Of a stretch of 34,204 nt of DNA, positions 16,615-23,857 are shown piece by piece. This DNA is from JBCBWG01 sp039039985 (GTDB taxonomy: Bacteria > Pseudomonadota > Alphaproteobacteria > Rhizobiales > Hyphomicrobiaceae). Below the pieces are notes generated by a model. The model did no database searches and was not told the origin of the DNA. It worked only from the letters and a program-made list of their open reading frames with translations. Location: assembly GCA_039039985.1 (NCBI GenBank), contig JBCCOV010000028.1:1-34204 (forward strand), given 5' to 3'. The position numbers and the translations under genes were made by a program. Numbering within the stretch: position 1 is the first letter of the stretch; the number at the start of each line of letters is the position of its first letter.

Positions 16615-17277
16615 TCAAGGCAGCTGTTCTACAATGTCGGGAAGCGCATCGAAGCGCTCAAAAACCGTCTCGGCTCCAGTGGCCAACAGCTTGCGACCGT
16701 GATCCGCGCCGCAATGTGATCCGCCGGCGAAGCCGACCACGCGCATGTTTGCGGCTTTCGCCGCTGTCACGCCGGCGACGCTATCTTCGACGACGACACA
16801 GTATTCCGATGCGACTCCAAACTGTGCTGCCGAGAACAGAAATATGTCGGGCGCGGGTTTACCCCGTTTCACTTGCGATGCCGAATACACGTGAGGTTCG
16901 AAAAGTTGCAGCAAACCGGTCTCGGACAAACCAAGGCGAAGCTTCGGCGGCTCGCTGCTCGACGCGACGCAGTACGGCACCGTCAAGCGAGCAAGCGTGT
17001 CGTGAACACCGGGCACGGCTTGGAGCTCCGTCCGGTACTGATCACGGACGGATTGCGCTACCCGCACCTGGAAGTCCTGCGGCAACTTTCGACCGAACTC
17101 GGCTTCGATCGCGGCATACATGTCCTTGTGCGGAACGCCGGAAAAGCGCCGAACCACGTCGTCCCGCGACATTGGAAATCCGGCTTTCGTGAGCGCTGCC
17201 GCATCTGCCCCGCAGGAAATCAACTCACTGTCGATGAGCACGCCGTCGCAGTCGAAGATGATCAAATCTGGTGTCAT
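16615..17277 (-). CDS. HAD-superfamily phosphatase (phosphoglycolate phosphatase/beta-phosphoglucomutase-like)
   Basis: 220 residues from ATG 17277 (seven extra N-terminal residues are possible from 17298). All HAD motifs are present: I FDCDGVLIDSE (Asp9 nucleophile, Asp11 acid/base), II ASSSEPPK, III KRGKPAPDIF (Lys), IV VVVEDSVAG (acidic Mg site). The alpha-helical cap between motifs I and II places it in subfamily IA, which acts on small phosphorylated sugars or glycolate-type substrates in the cytoplasm. It is intact although flanked by gene fragments on both sides: the 3' end faces the ATC-hydrolase remnant and the 5' end abuts the RHS relic, whose reading frame ends in a TGA overlapping this ATG. 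Confidence 0.9.
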   Translation of the reverse strand: MTPDLIIFDCDGVLIDSELISCGADAAALTKAGFPMSRDDVVRRFSGVPHKDMYAAIEAEFGRKLPQDFQVRVAQSVRDQYRTELQAVPGVHDTLARLTVPYCVASSSEPPKLRLGLSETGLLQLFEPHVYSASQVKRGKPAPDIFLFSAAQFGVASEYCVVVEDSVAGVTAAKAANMRVVGFAGGSHCGADHGRKLLATGAETVFERFDALPDIVEQLP

Positions 17278-17335
17278 GCGACGATGATATCGGCGCATTT
17301 TTGATTTGCTAAGTCACGTTCAATTTCACTCCATT

Positions 17336-17578
17336 GCGCGTCGTAGGCACAGGTGAACTGCCCGGCCGACGTGACCGCGTGCGGTCGCGCAGAGCCGCGG
17401 CCAGCCGTGGAACAAGTGTAGGTGCCGACCGTGGAGTTAGTCATCATGTTGTGGGCGCTGTCGTACGTGAACGATTGCGACTGCGTCGGATCGCCGGCGT
17501 TGGTGGCCGTAGCAGGCGGTCGAGGTCAGTTGCGATGACGACACTTTGGCAGACCGGATCGTACGTTGCCGTCGTCAT
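17336..17578 (-). pseudogene. Relic of an RHS/YD-repeat gene
   Basis: On the minus strand one frame reads FTYDSAHNMMTNSTVGTYTC, then ARPHAVTSAG and FTCAYDA, a clear tandem YD-repeat pattern (YDxxxNxxxxxxGTYTY, RPHAVTxAG, YTYDANGN) of RHS proteins. A second piece, TTATYDPVCQSVVIATD, lies upstream in another frame, and in-frame stops interrupt both. The homology fades after 17336 and the frame runs on to a TGA overlapping the HAD start. It represents 2-3 repeats out of a protein normally over 1000 residues. RHS genes encode large polymorphic secreted toxins; this one is dead. Frameshifts and loss of flanks indicate old decay. Confidence 0.65.
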
Positions 17579-17838
17579 GTGGCGGGTGTCAGCCGCCTAC
17601 TTGCAACGGCCTCTACGTTGGCTGTCGCGATACGTGTCGCTACGTAAGATCATAGAGAATTGTGCTGACCGTGCCGCGCATGCCGGCAATGGCAAACTGC
17701 GCGGCGTAATTGACTCAATAGAGATGATGGCGGTGATTAATCCAAGCCGTCTCTGGTGCTGCAATCGATCCAATATTTGAAAACAGGCGCGCGTCCGAAT
17801 CGAGATGCTCGGCGCACCGTGACGCAGGATCCCGTTAC

Positions 17839-18414
17839 TCAGTTTGCCATCATCTGATCTATCTTCCTCTTCGCCTTATGAAGTGCATCTTCGATCCGCG
17901 ATTTTGTTTCTGGAAATCGTGTCGAAGGCACTGGAACCGAGATGGCAACATGGTCGCCGTTATCTTCGAGGAAGGCAAAGCCAATCGCCGAGATGCCGGC
18001 CGTATGTTCGTCGAGATCGTAAGCCAGTTCCTTGTCGCGTACGGTGCTCAACACTTCGAGCATGTTCTCGATACTGCCCGGCGTACTTGAGCGCTTCCAC
18101 TCGTTCTCGATCAGCTTGCGTGCGCGCGCTTCAGACATGAGTGCGAGGCAGGTGCGCCCGTTTGCCGTTGTCGTCAGAGGAAAAACCTCGCCAACGAACG
18201 AGACGGTGCGCAGACGATGGCTCCCAGGGACCTGGTCGAGAAACAACAGGCCGGTGCTGCGCAAAACCGCAAGGTCGGCTGTCTCACCTGTCTCTTGCGC
18301 CAGTTCCGTTAGAACCGACCGGCAACGTTCTGCAATGTCATAGCGCGCTGTATCCGCCATTATCCCGATCTCGGGACCCAATCGCAAACCCGTTCGATTC
18401 GGCTCGCTTGTCAC
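17839..18414 (-). pseudogene. IclR-family regulator lacking its DNA-binding domain
   Basis: The frame (open back to 18504) contains a complete IclR effector domain: RTGLRLGPEIGIMA, LAQETGETADLAVL, GEVFPLTTTANGRTCLALM and the end RIEDALHKAKRKIDQMMAN. The N-terminal winged helix expected before GYxxxxxxxRxxLG is absent; the sequence upstream of about 18414 is unrelated (TLCARRQGGAAAAHCGG) and no other frame there carries a helix-turn-helix. ATG 18360 could start a domain-only protein. IclR regulators normally control adjacent catabolic genes; here the neighbours on the 5' side are also broken, so the loss probably occurred in one deletion or recombination event. Non-functional as a repressor, if read correctly. 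Confidence 0.7.
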
Positions 18415-18430
18415 GGGACGCTCGGTCGCC

Positions 18431-18575
18431 AATGCCCCACCGCAATGGGCCGCTGCTGCCCCACCTTGCCGACGAGCACAAAGAGTGGTCCGGCGGTCGC
18501 ACATGGGACGAAGATCACCCCGAGTGGGAACCGGTTCACAACAAGCTCTTCAGCAACGGCATTCTCGATGAATAA
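18431..18575 (+). pseudogene. Fragment resembling the C-terminal region of a cyclase/formamidase-type gene
   Basis: A plus-strand frame of about 47 residues reads LLPHLADEHKEWSGGRTW, then DEDHPEWEPVHNKLFSNGIL, and stops with DE. The run resembles the segment before the GIENVGGD-type end of long cyclase family (PF04199-like) proteins, from memory. Neither the start nor the HxGTHxDxPxH catalytic region is present, and the C-terminal end is missing. It abuts the truncated IclR gene in opposite orientation, an arrangement expected for a regulator and its divergent catabolic gene after a deletion removed both 5' ends. The family assignment is tentative; the fragmentary nature is firmer. Confidence 0.4.
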
Positions 18576-18620
18576 CACCTGACGCAAAAAAACGGGCGCT
18601 GCTTGAACCGGGAGGAAGGC

Positions 18621-19577
18621 ATGACAAACCGCAGATCGACGTTTTCTCGCCGCCAGTTTCTAGCCTAGAGCACAGGGGGCATTCTGGCCGCGCCTGCCAT
18701 TCTGCGCAGTACGCAAGCTTACGCCACCAATCCTGTTTTGAAGATCGGTCACGTCAGTCCGCGCACCGGCCCGCTGGCCGGATTTGCCGAAGCGGACAGC
18801 CATGTTCTCCAGTCAATCCAGCAGGCATTTGCCGCCGGAATTGAAAACAACGGCAAGCGCTGGACCGTTGAGATCATCTCCAAGGACAACCAATCGAATC
18901 CCAATCGTGCGGCTGAGGTTGCATCAGAACTGTTGCTGCGAGACGAAGTGAACATCATCGTCGCAGCATCCACACCGGACACGACAAATCCTGTTGCCGA
19001 TCAGGCCGAAGTCAATGAGGTGCCCTGCATCACAACGGATTGCCCCTGGCAGCCTTACTTTTTCGGACGCAACGGAAAACCCGATACCGGATTCCAATAC
19101 ACCTATCATTTCTTTTGGGGGCTCGAGGACGTCATCGCGGCATTCCTTGACATGTGGGACACGAGCGGCGCCGGGAAGACGGTCGCCGGCCTGTTCCCGA
19201 ACGATACCGACGGCAACGCCTGGGGACACAAAGAACGCGGCCTGCCCAAGCCGTTGGACGCCGCCGGCTACAAACTCACGGATCCAGGCCGCTACCAGCC
19301 ACTCACAGATGACTTCTCCAACCAGATCCAAGCCTTCAAGGACGCCGGCTGCGAAATTGTGACTGGCAACATGATCCCACCGGATTTCGCAACGTTTTGG
19401 TCCCAGGCCGCGCAACAGGGCTTCAAGCCGAAGGTCGTAACGACCGGCAAGGCGCCTTTGTTCCCGTCGGTGATCAACTCGCGCGGTGTTTGGGGCTTCG
19501 TGCGCGAACGAACTGATGTCCACCTGTTTCCACTGGCCTACCGCGTCCGACGCGCAGACGCAGCGAAAGAGCCGTAG
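18621..19577 (+). pseudogene. Tat-exported ABC-type (branched-chain amino-acid-like) substrate-binding protein, broken
   Basis: GGAGG at 18611-18615 precedes ATG 18621, and the reading frame begins MTNRRSTFSRRQFLA, a perfect twin-arginine signal, then TAG at 18666-18668, then continues in frame (STGGILAAPAILRSTQAYA) into a periplasmic binding protein of the Peripla_BP_6 class: LKIGHVSPRTGPLAGFAE, LLLRDEVNIIVAASTPDTTN, AGLFPNDTDGNAWG and a late LFPSVINSRG. After that the sequence diverges and ends about 150 residues short of the usual 430-440. The TAG in the signal peptide and the missing C-terminal lobe both argue for a pseudogene. No permease or ATPase genes accompany it. The intact ribosome site suggests recent loss. 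Confidence 0.75.
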
Positions 19578-19919
19578 CTCTTGGTGCGTTTTGTTGGCAC
19601 CAGCGCCATTCCGCGTCGGCTTATGTCAAACTGTCGAACGTAAGCTGGCACAACCATCGACCGCCTGTCACTCAGCGACCTTTGCCAAGCGTCCCACCTA
19701 CGGCCGAAATCAGGGAATTCGACCCCCAAAAACCACCTTGCCATTCAAGGCTTTGCAGCAAATCCAGATTGGAGAGAGCGATCTGGCGGGCCTGAACGGA
19801 CCAAGTTCGAACTCGCTGGCTGACGAGCTGAAGGGTTGGATTGCTTTGCTCTTGCAGATGCGCCCCGCGTCTACCCGGCTGTTGCTTTCTTCTCAGGCCT
19901 CATGAGGACGGGCCATCGT
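19578..19919. other. 342-nt stretch between broken ABC gene and PrpD gene
   Basis: Nothing recognisable. A plus-strand frame (19486-19905) and a minus-strand frame (19538-19744) are open but have no family features. The replaced 3' part of the ABC binding protein gene probably belongs to this same unassigned segment. Confidence 0.4.
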
Positions 19920-21281
19920 TCAAGAGCAGGCGCGCACGAACGCCGAGAAATCCTCCAGATCGTCGAGAGCCCATGCGAGCTGAGCGATTCTCTCTGCTCG
20001 CTCCTTCCCGACAACGGGCTCGGTATTGGCCCGGAACTTGGCTTCGAGTTTCGCATCCGACATAGGATTGGCAGCTGTCCCAGATGCATGGGGAATATGG
20101 ACCGTGTGGCGCGTGCCGCTTGCAAGAACGAGCGTTGCCTCGGCTTGATCACGCCGGAAGCCGTCTTCGGTTGTGACGTGGATTCGGCGTCGCAATGCCC
20201 GAACATCTTCTGCAGTCGCACGCGCGTCTGAGTATTGTGCAATCCCCGCGTCACCGTCTAAATAGCCGACGGCAGCGGAGTGTTTGAGACTGAACTTGGA
20301 TTTCAAACCGGTTTCCGGCTCCTCTACACCTGTGATACGCACGGCAGCTTCGTTCACTTTCGCTTCGAAAGCTTCGATTTGGTCTAGGGCAACCGCGTGC
20401 GTTGCGGCCAAGCTCACCATGGCATCGATCAGTGGGTGTTGTACGATCCCGCAGGCATATGGCTTGTAGCCGTTACTGCCGAGTTCCCAGCGTTCGCCAA
20501 GCGCGGTCGTTAGGGCTTCGGGATTGGCCTCGGTGCTATAGATCCGCGCAAACCCCTTGCGACCCTCAAATATCTCAAGTGAGCTGTCGAAGCCTTGAGC
20601 AGCCAGAAGCGCCGCTAGCAAGCCGTTTGATGCGGCCTTGCCGGAATGGAAAGACTTGCACATCGTCCCTCGGTTTTGTTGCATGCCTGCGGCCTGGGTC
20701 GTCGCGATACCGCTGCAGTGTGTCATCTGCTGAGCGGACAGTCCAAGCGCTCGACCCGCTGCGATCGCGGCGCCGATCGTTCCGAGCGTTCCAGTCAGAT
20801 GCCACCCCCCGTCGTGATGACGCGGCGCAGATTTCCCGACACGTACGGCTGCCTCGAAACCTGCCACGAACGCCGCCCCAATCTCGCGGCCGGAGAGTTT
20901 TTTGTGCTCCGAAAGCGCGAACAGTGCAGAGAACAACGGTGAACTCGCGTGAAGAACGACACCATCCATATGGGTGTCATCAAAATCGAGAATATGCCCC
21001 ATTTGCCCGTTTGCTATCGGCGCTTCAAGCATCCCGAGCGTCTTGTTGTTCGCGATAACGGTTGCCTGGCCGTTCCCACTGGTCGCGGAGAAGACCGTTG
21101 TCAGTTTCTCGATCGTTGAATGTCCGCTGCCTGCCATTGTGCAGCCGATCCAGTCAAGAAGTGCGCGCTTTACTTCATGCTGAATCGGTGCTGGAAGATC
21201 TTCGTGGCGCGTCGATGCGAGAAATTCGCAGAGCTTCGTTGTCAGACCAAGCTCAAGCGGCGCTACACCGTATTCCGTCAT
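19920..21281 (-). CDS. MmgE/PrpD family protein (2-methylcitrate dehydratase-like), first copy
   Basis: 453 residues from ATG 21281, preceded by GGGAGA with about 7-8 nt spacing, a strong ribosome site (a start at 21296 would bury it). Family features: LLDWIGCTMAGSGHS, GHILDFDDTHMDGVVLHASS, the long helical domain with HLTGTLGTIGAAIAAGRALGL and KSFHSGKAASNGLLAALLA, then the second domain with KPYACGIVQHPLIDAMV. The family dehydrates 2-methylcitrate or related hydroxy acids, and some members are decarboxylases or isomerases (cis-aconitate decarboxylase is one). It lies 51 nt downstream of a LysR gene on the same strand, forming a probable two-gene operon divergent from the TTT transporter operon. 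The substrate is probably what that transporter imports. Confidence 0.9.
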   Translation of the reverse strand: MTEYGVAPLELGLTTKLCEFLASTRHEDLPAPIQHEVKRALLDWIGCTMAGSGHSTIEKLTTVFSATSGNGQATVIANNKTLGMLEAPIANGQMGHILDFDDTHMDGVVLHASSPLFSALFALSEHKKLSGREIGAAFVAGFEAAVRVGKSAPRHHDGGWHLTGTLGTIGAAIAAGRALGLSAQQMTHCSGIATTQAAGMQQNRGTMCKSFHSGKAASNGLLAALLAAQGFDSSLEIFEGRKGFARIYSTEANPEALTTALGERWELGSNGYKPYACGIVQHPLIDAMVSLAATHAVALDQIEAFEAKVNEAAVRITGVEEPETGLKSKFSLKHSAAVGYLDGDAGIAQYSDARATAEDVRALRRRIHVTTEDGFRRDQAEATLVLASGTRHTVHIPHASGTAANPMSDAKLEAKFRANTEPVVGKERAERIAQLAWALDDLEDFSAFVRACS

Positions 21282-21332
21282 CTTCCATTCTCCCATCTCA
21301 CAAAACCGGTGCCAGTCTTAACTGAAGCTTTC

Positions 21333-22247
21333 CTACGGCTTTTGAATTGGATCGCCGTATTCGAGCAGGACACTGCAAACAATATCCCTGAGGCTAATCG
21401 CGATCGGACTAAGTGAACGCCCTTCGCGACGAACGATGCCGATGGTTCGACAGAGATTGGGATTCACCAGCTTGCGTATGACGAGGTTCAGATCTGGTCG
21501 GTTCAGTGCCGCAAGGCGCGGCAAGGCCGAAACACCAAGACCTGCTTGAATAAGACCGAGTAATGTCGTCGCGTGAGCGACGCGGAGTTGCGGCTTACTC
21601 TGGATGCCGATTTCCGCCATTGCTGTGCTCAGCAAGTGATACGTCCCACTTGTCCGCCGCATTCCGATGAACTCGGTCTCTTCAATATCGCCCCAGCGGA
21701 CTGTCTTCTTTTTTGAGAGAGGGTGGTCGGATCTCGCAACAAAGACTACGGGATCGGTAATCACGGGCTCGAACACGATGTTTGGGCGATCGTTTGAACT
21801 TGAAGCGATCCCGAAGTCTGCTTCACCGGTCACAACCGCTTCGACAATCGCCGGGGTTGAGTCTTCCATAGTGCGGATGCTGATGCCGGGATACTCGGAA
21901 TGAAAGCGTGCAATACATTCCGGAAGGGCAGTATTGGCAACCGTCATGTTAGACGCAACGACAACCGATCCCGCACGCTTTTCAATACGGTCGCGGATTT
22001 CAGTTAGCGAATGTTCGAATTCAAAGAGCATTCGCTTTGCTGTCGGCAGAAAATCTGTCCCGACTGGCGTCAGGTGAACAACCCGAGACGTGCGGTCGAA
22101 CAGCTTCGCACCAAGCGAAGCCTCAAGTTTTTGCAATCGGCGGGACAACGCCGATTGCGTAATGCTGAGGTCCTCTGCCGCAGACTTGAAACTTCGGACT
22201 TCTGCCGTCCGCAAGAATGCTTGGATGTCTTCAATCCGTACCTGCAT
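21333..22247 (-). CDS. LysR-family transcriptional regulator of the TTT/PrpD cluster
   Basis: 304 residues with the classical LysR winged helix at the N-terminus (IEDIQAFLRTAEVRSFKSAA, LSITQSALSRRLQKLEASLG, LFDRTSRVVHLTPVG) and a type-2 periplasmic-binding fold effector domain (GEADFGIASSS, LGLIQAGLGVSALP). It is transcribed away from the TctC gene, with 255 nt between the two starts, and followed by the first PrpD gene. By position it should control both directions in response to the transported acid. The intergenic region contains a T-run and an ATGAT/ATCAT dyad close to this start codon. Confidence 0.93.
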   Translation of the reverse strand: MQVRIEDIQAFLRTAEVRSFKSAAEDLSITQSALSRRLQKLEASLGAKLFDRTSRVVHLTPVGTDFLPTAKRMLFEFEHSLTEIRDRIEKRAGSVVVASNMTVANTALPECIARFHSEYPGISIRTMEDSTPAIVEAVVTGEADFGIASSSNDRPNIVFEPVITDPVVFVARSDHPLSKKKTVRWGDIEETEFIGMRRTSGTYHLLSTAMAEIGIQSKPQLRVAHATTLLGLIQAGLGVSALPRLAALNRPDLNLVIRKLVNPNLCRTIGIVRREGRSLSPIAISLRDIVCSVLLEYGDPIQKP

Positions 22248-22257
22248 GTGCCTATCG

Positions 22258-22279
22258 ATGATTTTTTTTCATTGATCAT
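22258..22279. promoter_or_regulatory. Weak dyad near divergent LysR/TctC promoters
   Basis: ATGAT (22258-22262) and ATCAT (22275-22279) with a 12-nt spacer containing eight T, just upstream of the LysR start. It overlaps the palindrome TGATCA. Candidate autoregulatory site; the half-sites are short, so chance is possible. Confidence 0.3.
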
Positions 22280-22502
22280 GGAAAACAATGCGTTTGTGTA
22301 TTCGTAGCGAGGCAGGCACACTCTTGTCAAAGCGAAAAGCACGTTTGGCCAAGACCAACGAAGTGCTTCAGAGGATCGGCAGGCCCAGGCGGACTTTTGC
22401 GCTGTGGCTTCGCAGTCGAGACGATTTTGGGCGGACCAAAACGGTCGCAATCTCATTGCTAGCGAGGCGCACTGATCCGGCGCACCGTAAGGGAGGAAGT
22501 CA

Positions 22503-23609
22503 ATGATTCAACGGCGTACGGCGCTCGTTGCTGCAGGAGTGTCAGCGCTCGCGGCGCTTGCACTGGCCCTACCGAACAAGGCATTCGCGCTCGATCTGTC
22601 GGGCAAGACGGTGACGTGGATTGTCCCCTTTAAAGAGGGCGGCGGCAGTGACACGCTGGCAAGACTGCTGCAGCCCTATTTGCAGAAGGCACTGCCTGGC
22701 AATCCCAACATCGTGATCCTGAATCAGCCCGGCGGCGGCTCGATTAAATCAGCCAACAACTTCCACAGGACGGGAAAGACGGACGGCACCGAGATTTTTA
22801 TCGCGTCGTCGTCTACGTTCCTGCCGTTCACGCTCCAGTCGAGGAAGGTCAAGTACGACCCGAACGCATGGCGGGCTCTTGTCGGGTTGCCGCGGGGCAC
22901 AGTCTTTTACGCGGACCCTGCCAAGGTCCCAGTGAAGGGCAAGGGCGCGGACATCAAAGCTGATGTTGCTGCGCTGCGTTCGGCGTCACTGGTTCTCGGT
23001 GCCAAGGCGCCAACATCGATCGAACTCATAGATTTGACGGCGATGGAATTGATTGGTGCGAAGGTAAAACCAGTCTTCGGCCTGAGCACGAGCAAGCAGC
23101 GCAAGGCATTTCTGCGTGGTGAAGTGAACATCAACCACGATGGAACAGGACCGTATCTGACCAAGATTGGCAAAGTGGTAGCTGAAGGCAAAGCCACACC
23201 GCTGTTCAGCTACGGCTACCAGGCTGCAGATGGCTCGCTGAAGCGGGACCCCGACGTCGCCGATCTCCCACGTTTTGATGAGGTGTTGGAAGCGGCTACT
23301 GGCAAGAAGCCGAGCGGTCCAGGGTTCGATGCCTATGTTGCGTTGATGAACAACAAGGTCTCTTTGTCGAAAGTTATCGCGCTTGCCAAAGGTACACCTG
23401 ACAATATCGTTCAGGCCTATATCAAGGCCTTCAAGGACGTGACCACGAACCCAGAGGTCGTCAAGAAGCTCAAGAAATCCGTTGGTTCGCTGCCGCTTTC
23501 TTATGGTGCGGACACAGCGAAGCTCGTGTCAGCAGGCACAAAAATGTCACCCGAGGCACGCGCCTGGTTGACCAGGATGATGAAGGCGAACTACGGCGCC
23601 TCACTCTAG
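22503..23609 (+). CDS. Tripartite tricarboxylate transporter substrate-binding protein (TctC/Bug family)
   Basis: 368 residues. A Sec signal peptide is visible (RTALVAAGVSALAALALALP, cleavage near AFA-LD at about 29). The mature protein begins with KTVTWIVPFKEGGGSDTLAR, the Bug-family first strand and loop that binds carboxylate, then ILNQPGGGSIKSAN, the second binding loop. At 368 residues it is longer than the typical 320-330. GGGAGG lies about 7 nt before ATG 22503. It captures a carboxylic acid in the periplasm for the TctAB permease encoded 248 nt downstream, beyond a strong hairpin. First gene of the plus-strand operon, divergent from LysR. Confidence 0.88.
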   Translation: MIQRRTALVAAGVSALAALALALPNKAFALDLSGKTVTWIVPFKEGGGSDTLARLLQPYLQKALPGNPNIVILNQPGGGSIKSANNFHRTGKTDGTEIFIASSSTFLPFTLQSRKVKYDPNAWRALVGLPRGTVFYADPAKVPVKGKGADIKADVAALRSASLVLGAKAPTSIELIDLTAMELIGAKVKPVFGLSTSKQRKAFLRGEVNINHDGTGPYLTKIGKVVAEGKATPLFSYGYQAADGSLKRDPDVADLPRFDEVLEAATGKKPSGPGFDAYVALMNNKVSLSKVIALAKGTPDNIVQAYIKAFKDVTTNPEVVKKLKKSVGSLPLSYGADTAKLVSAGTKMSPEARAWLTRMMKANYGASL

Positions 23610-23667
23610 AGTCTGTTCGCCATAGATGGAAGCGCATCGCCGGCCCAGATCCCATGATTGATTCACT

Positions 23668-23709
23668 TGGCCGGCCACCCATGCAACTGTCCCGTCGGGT
23701 GGCCGGCCA
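23668..23709 (+). terminator. Strong 13-bp hairpin between binding-protein and permease genes
   Basis: TGGCCGGCCACCC (23668-23680) pairs perfectly with GGGTGGCCGGCCA (23697-23709) around a 16-nt loop; the stem is almost all G/C. There is no T tract, so it may act as a partial terminator or a 3' mRNA stabiliser. Such a hairpin would let the binding protein be made in excess over the permease, as in other binding-protein operons. Confidence 0.65.
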
Positions 23710-23857
23710 GAAAGACCTGGAGACTGGGGTGTGGGAAGGTTCAAGCCAAACTTAACAAGCTCTAAGTCATGAGGCGATTGATCGCTGAGCCGTGGTGTGC
23801 AGCTCAGCGTCGGCCGTTCAGTCTCGTGACAGTCCTCCGACCAAACGGAACGATCCG

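Noticed and set aside
17334..17780. 148-codon plus-strand frame
   Set aside because: It runs antisense to the RHS relic, which has recognisable repeat text on the minus strand.
19486..19905. 139-codon plus-strand frame after the broken ABC gene
   Set aside because: No recognisable domain or ribosome site; overlaps the disrupted 3' end.
22337..22368. AAGCAC / GTGCTT inverted repeat with 20-nt spacer upstream of tctC
   Set aside because: Short arms with a long spacer; expected by chance in a window of this size.
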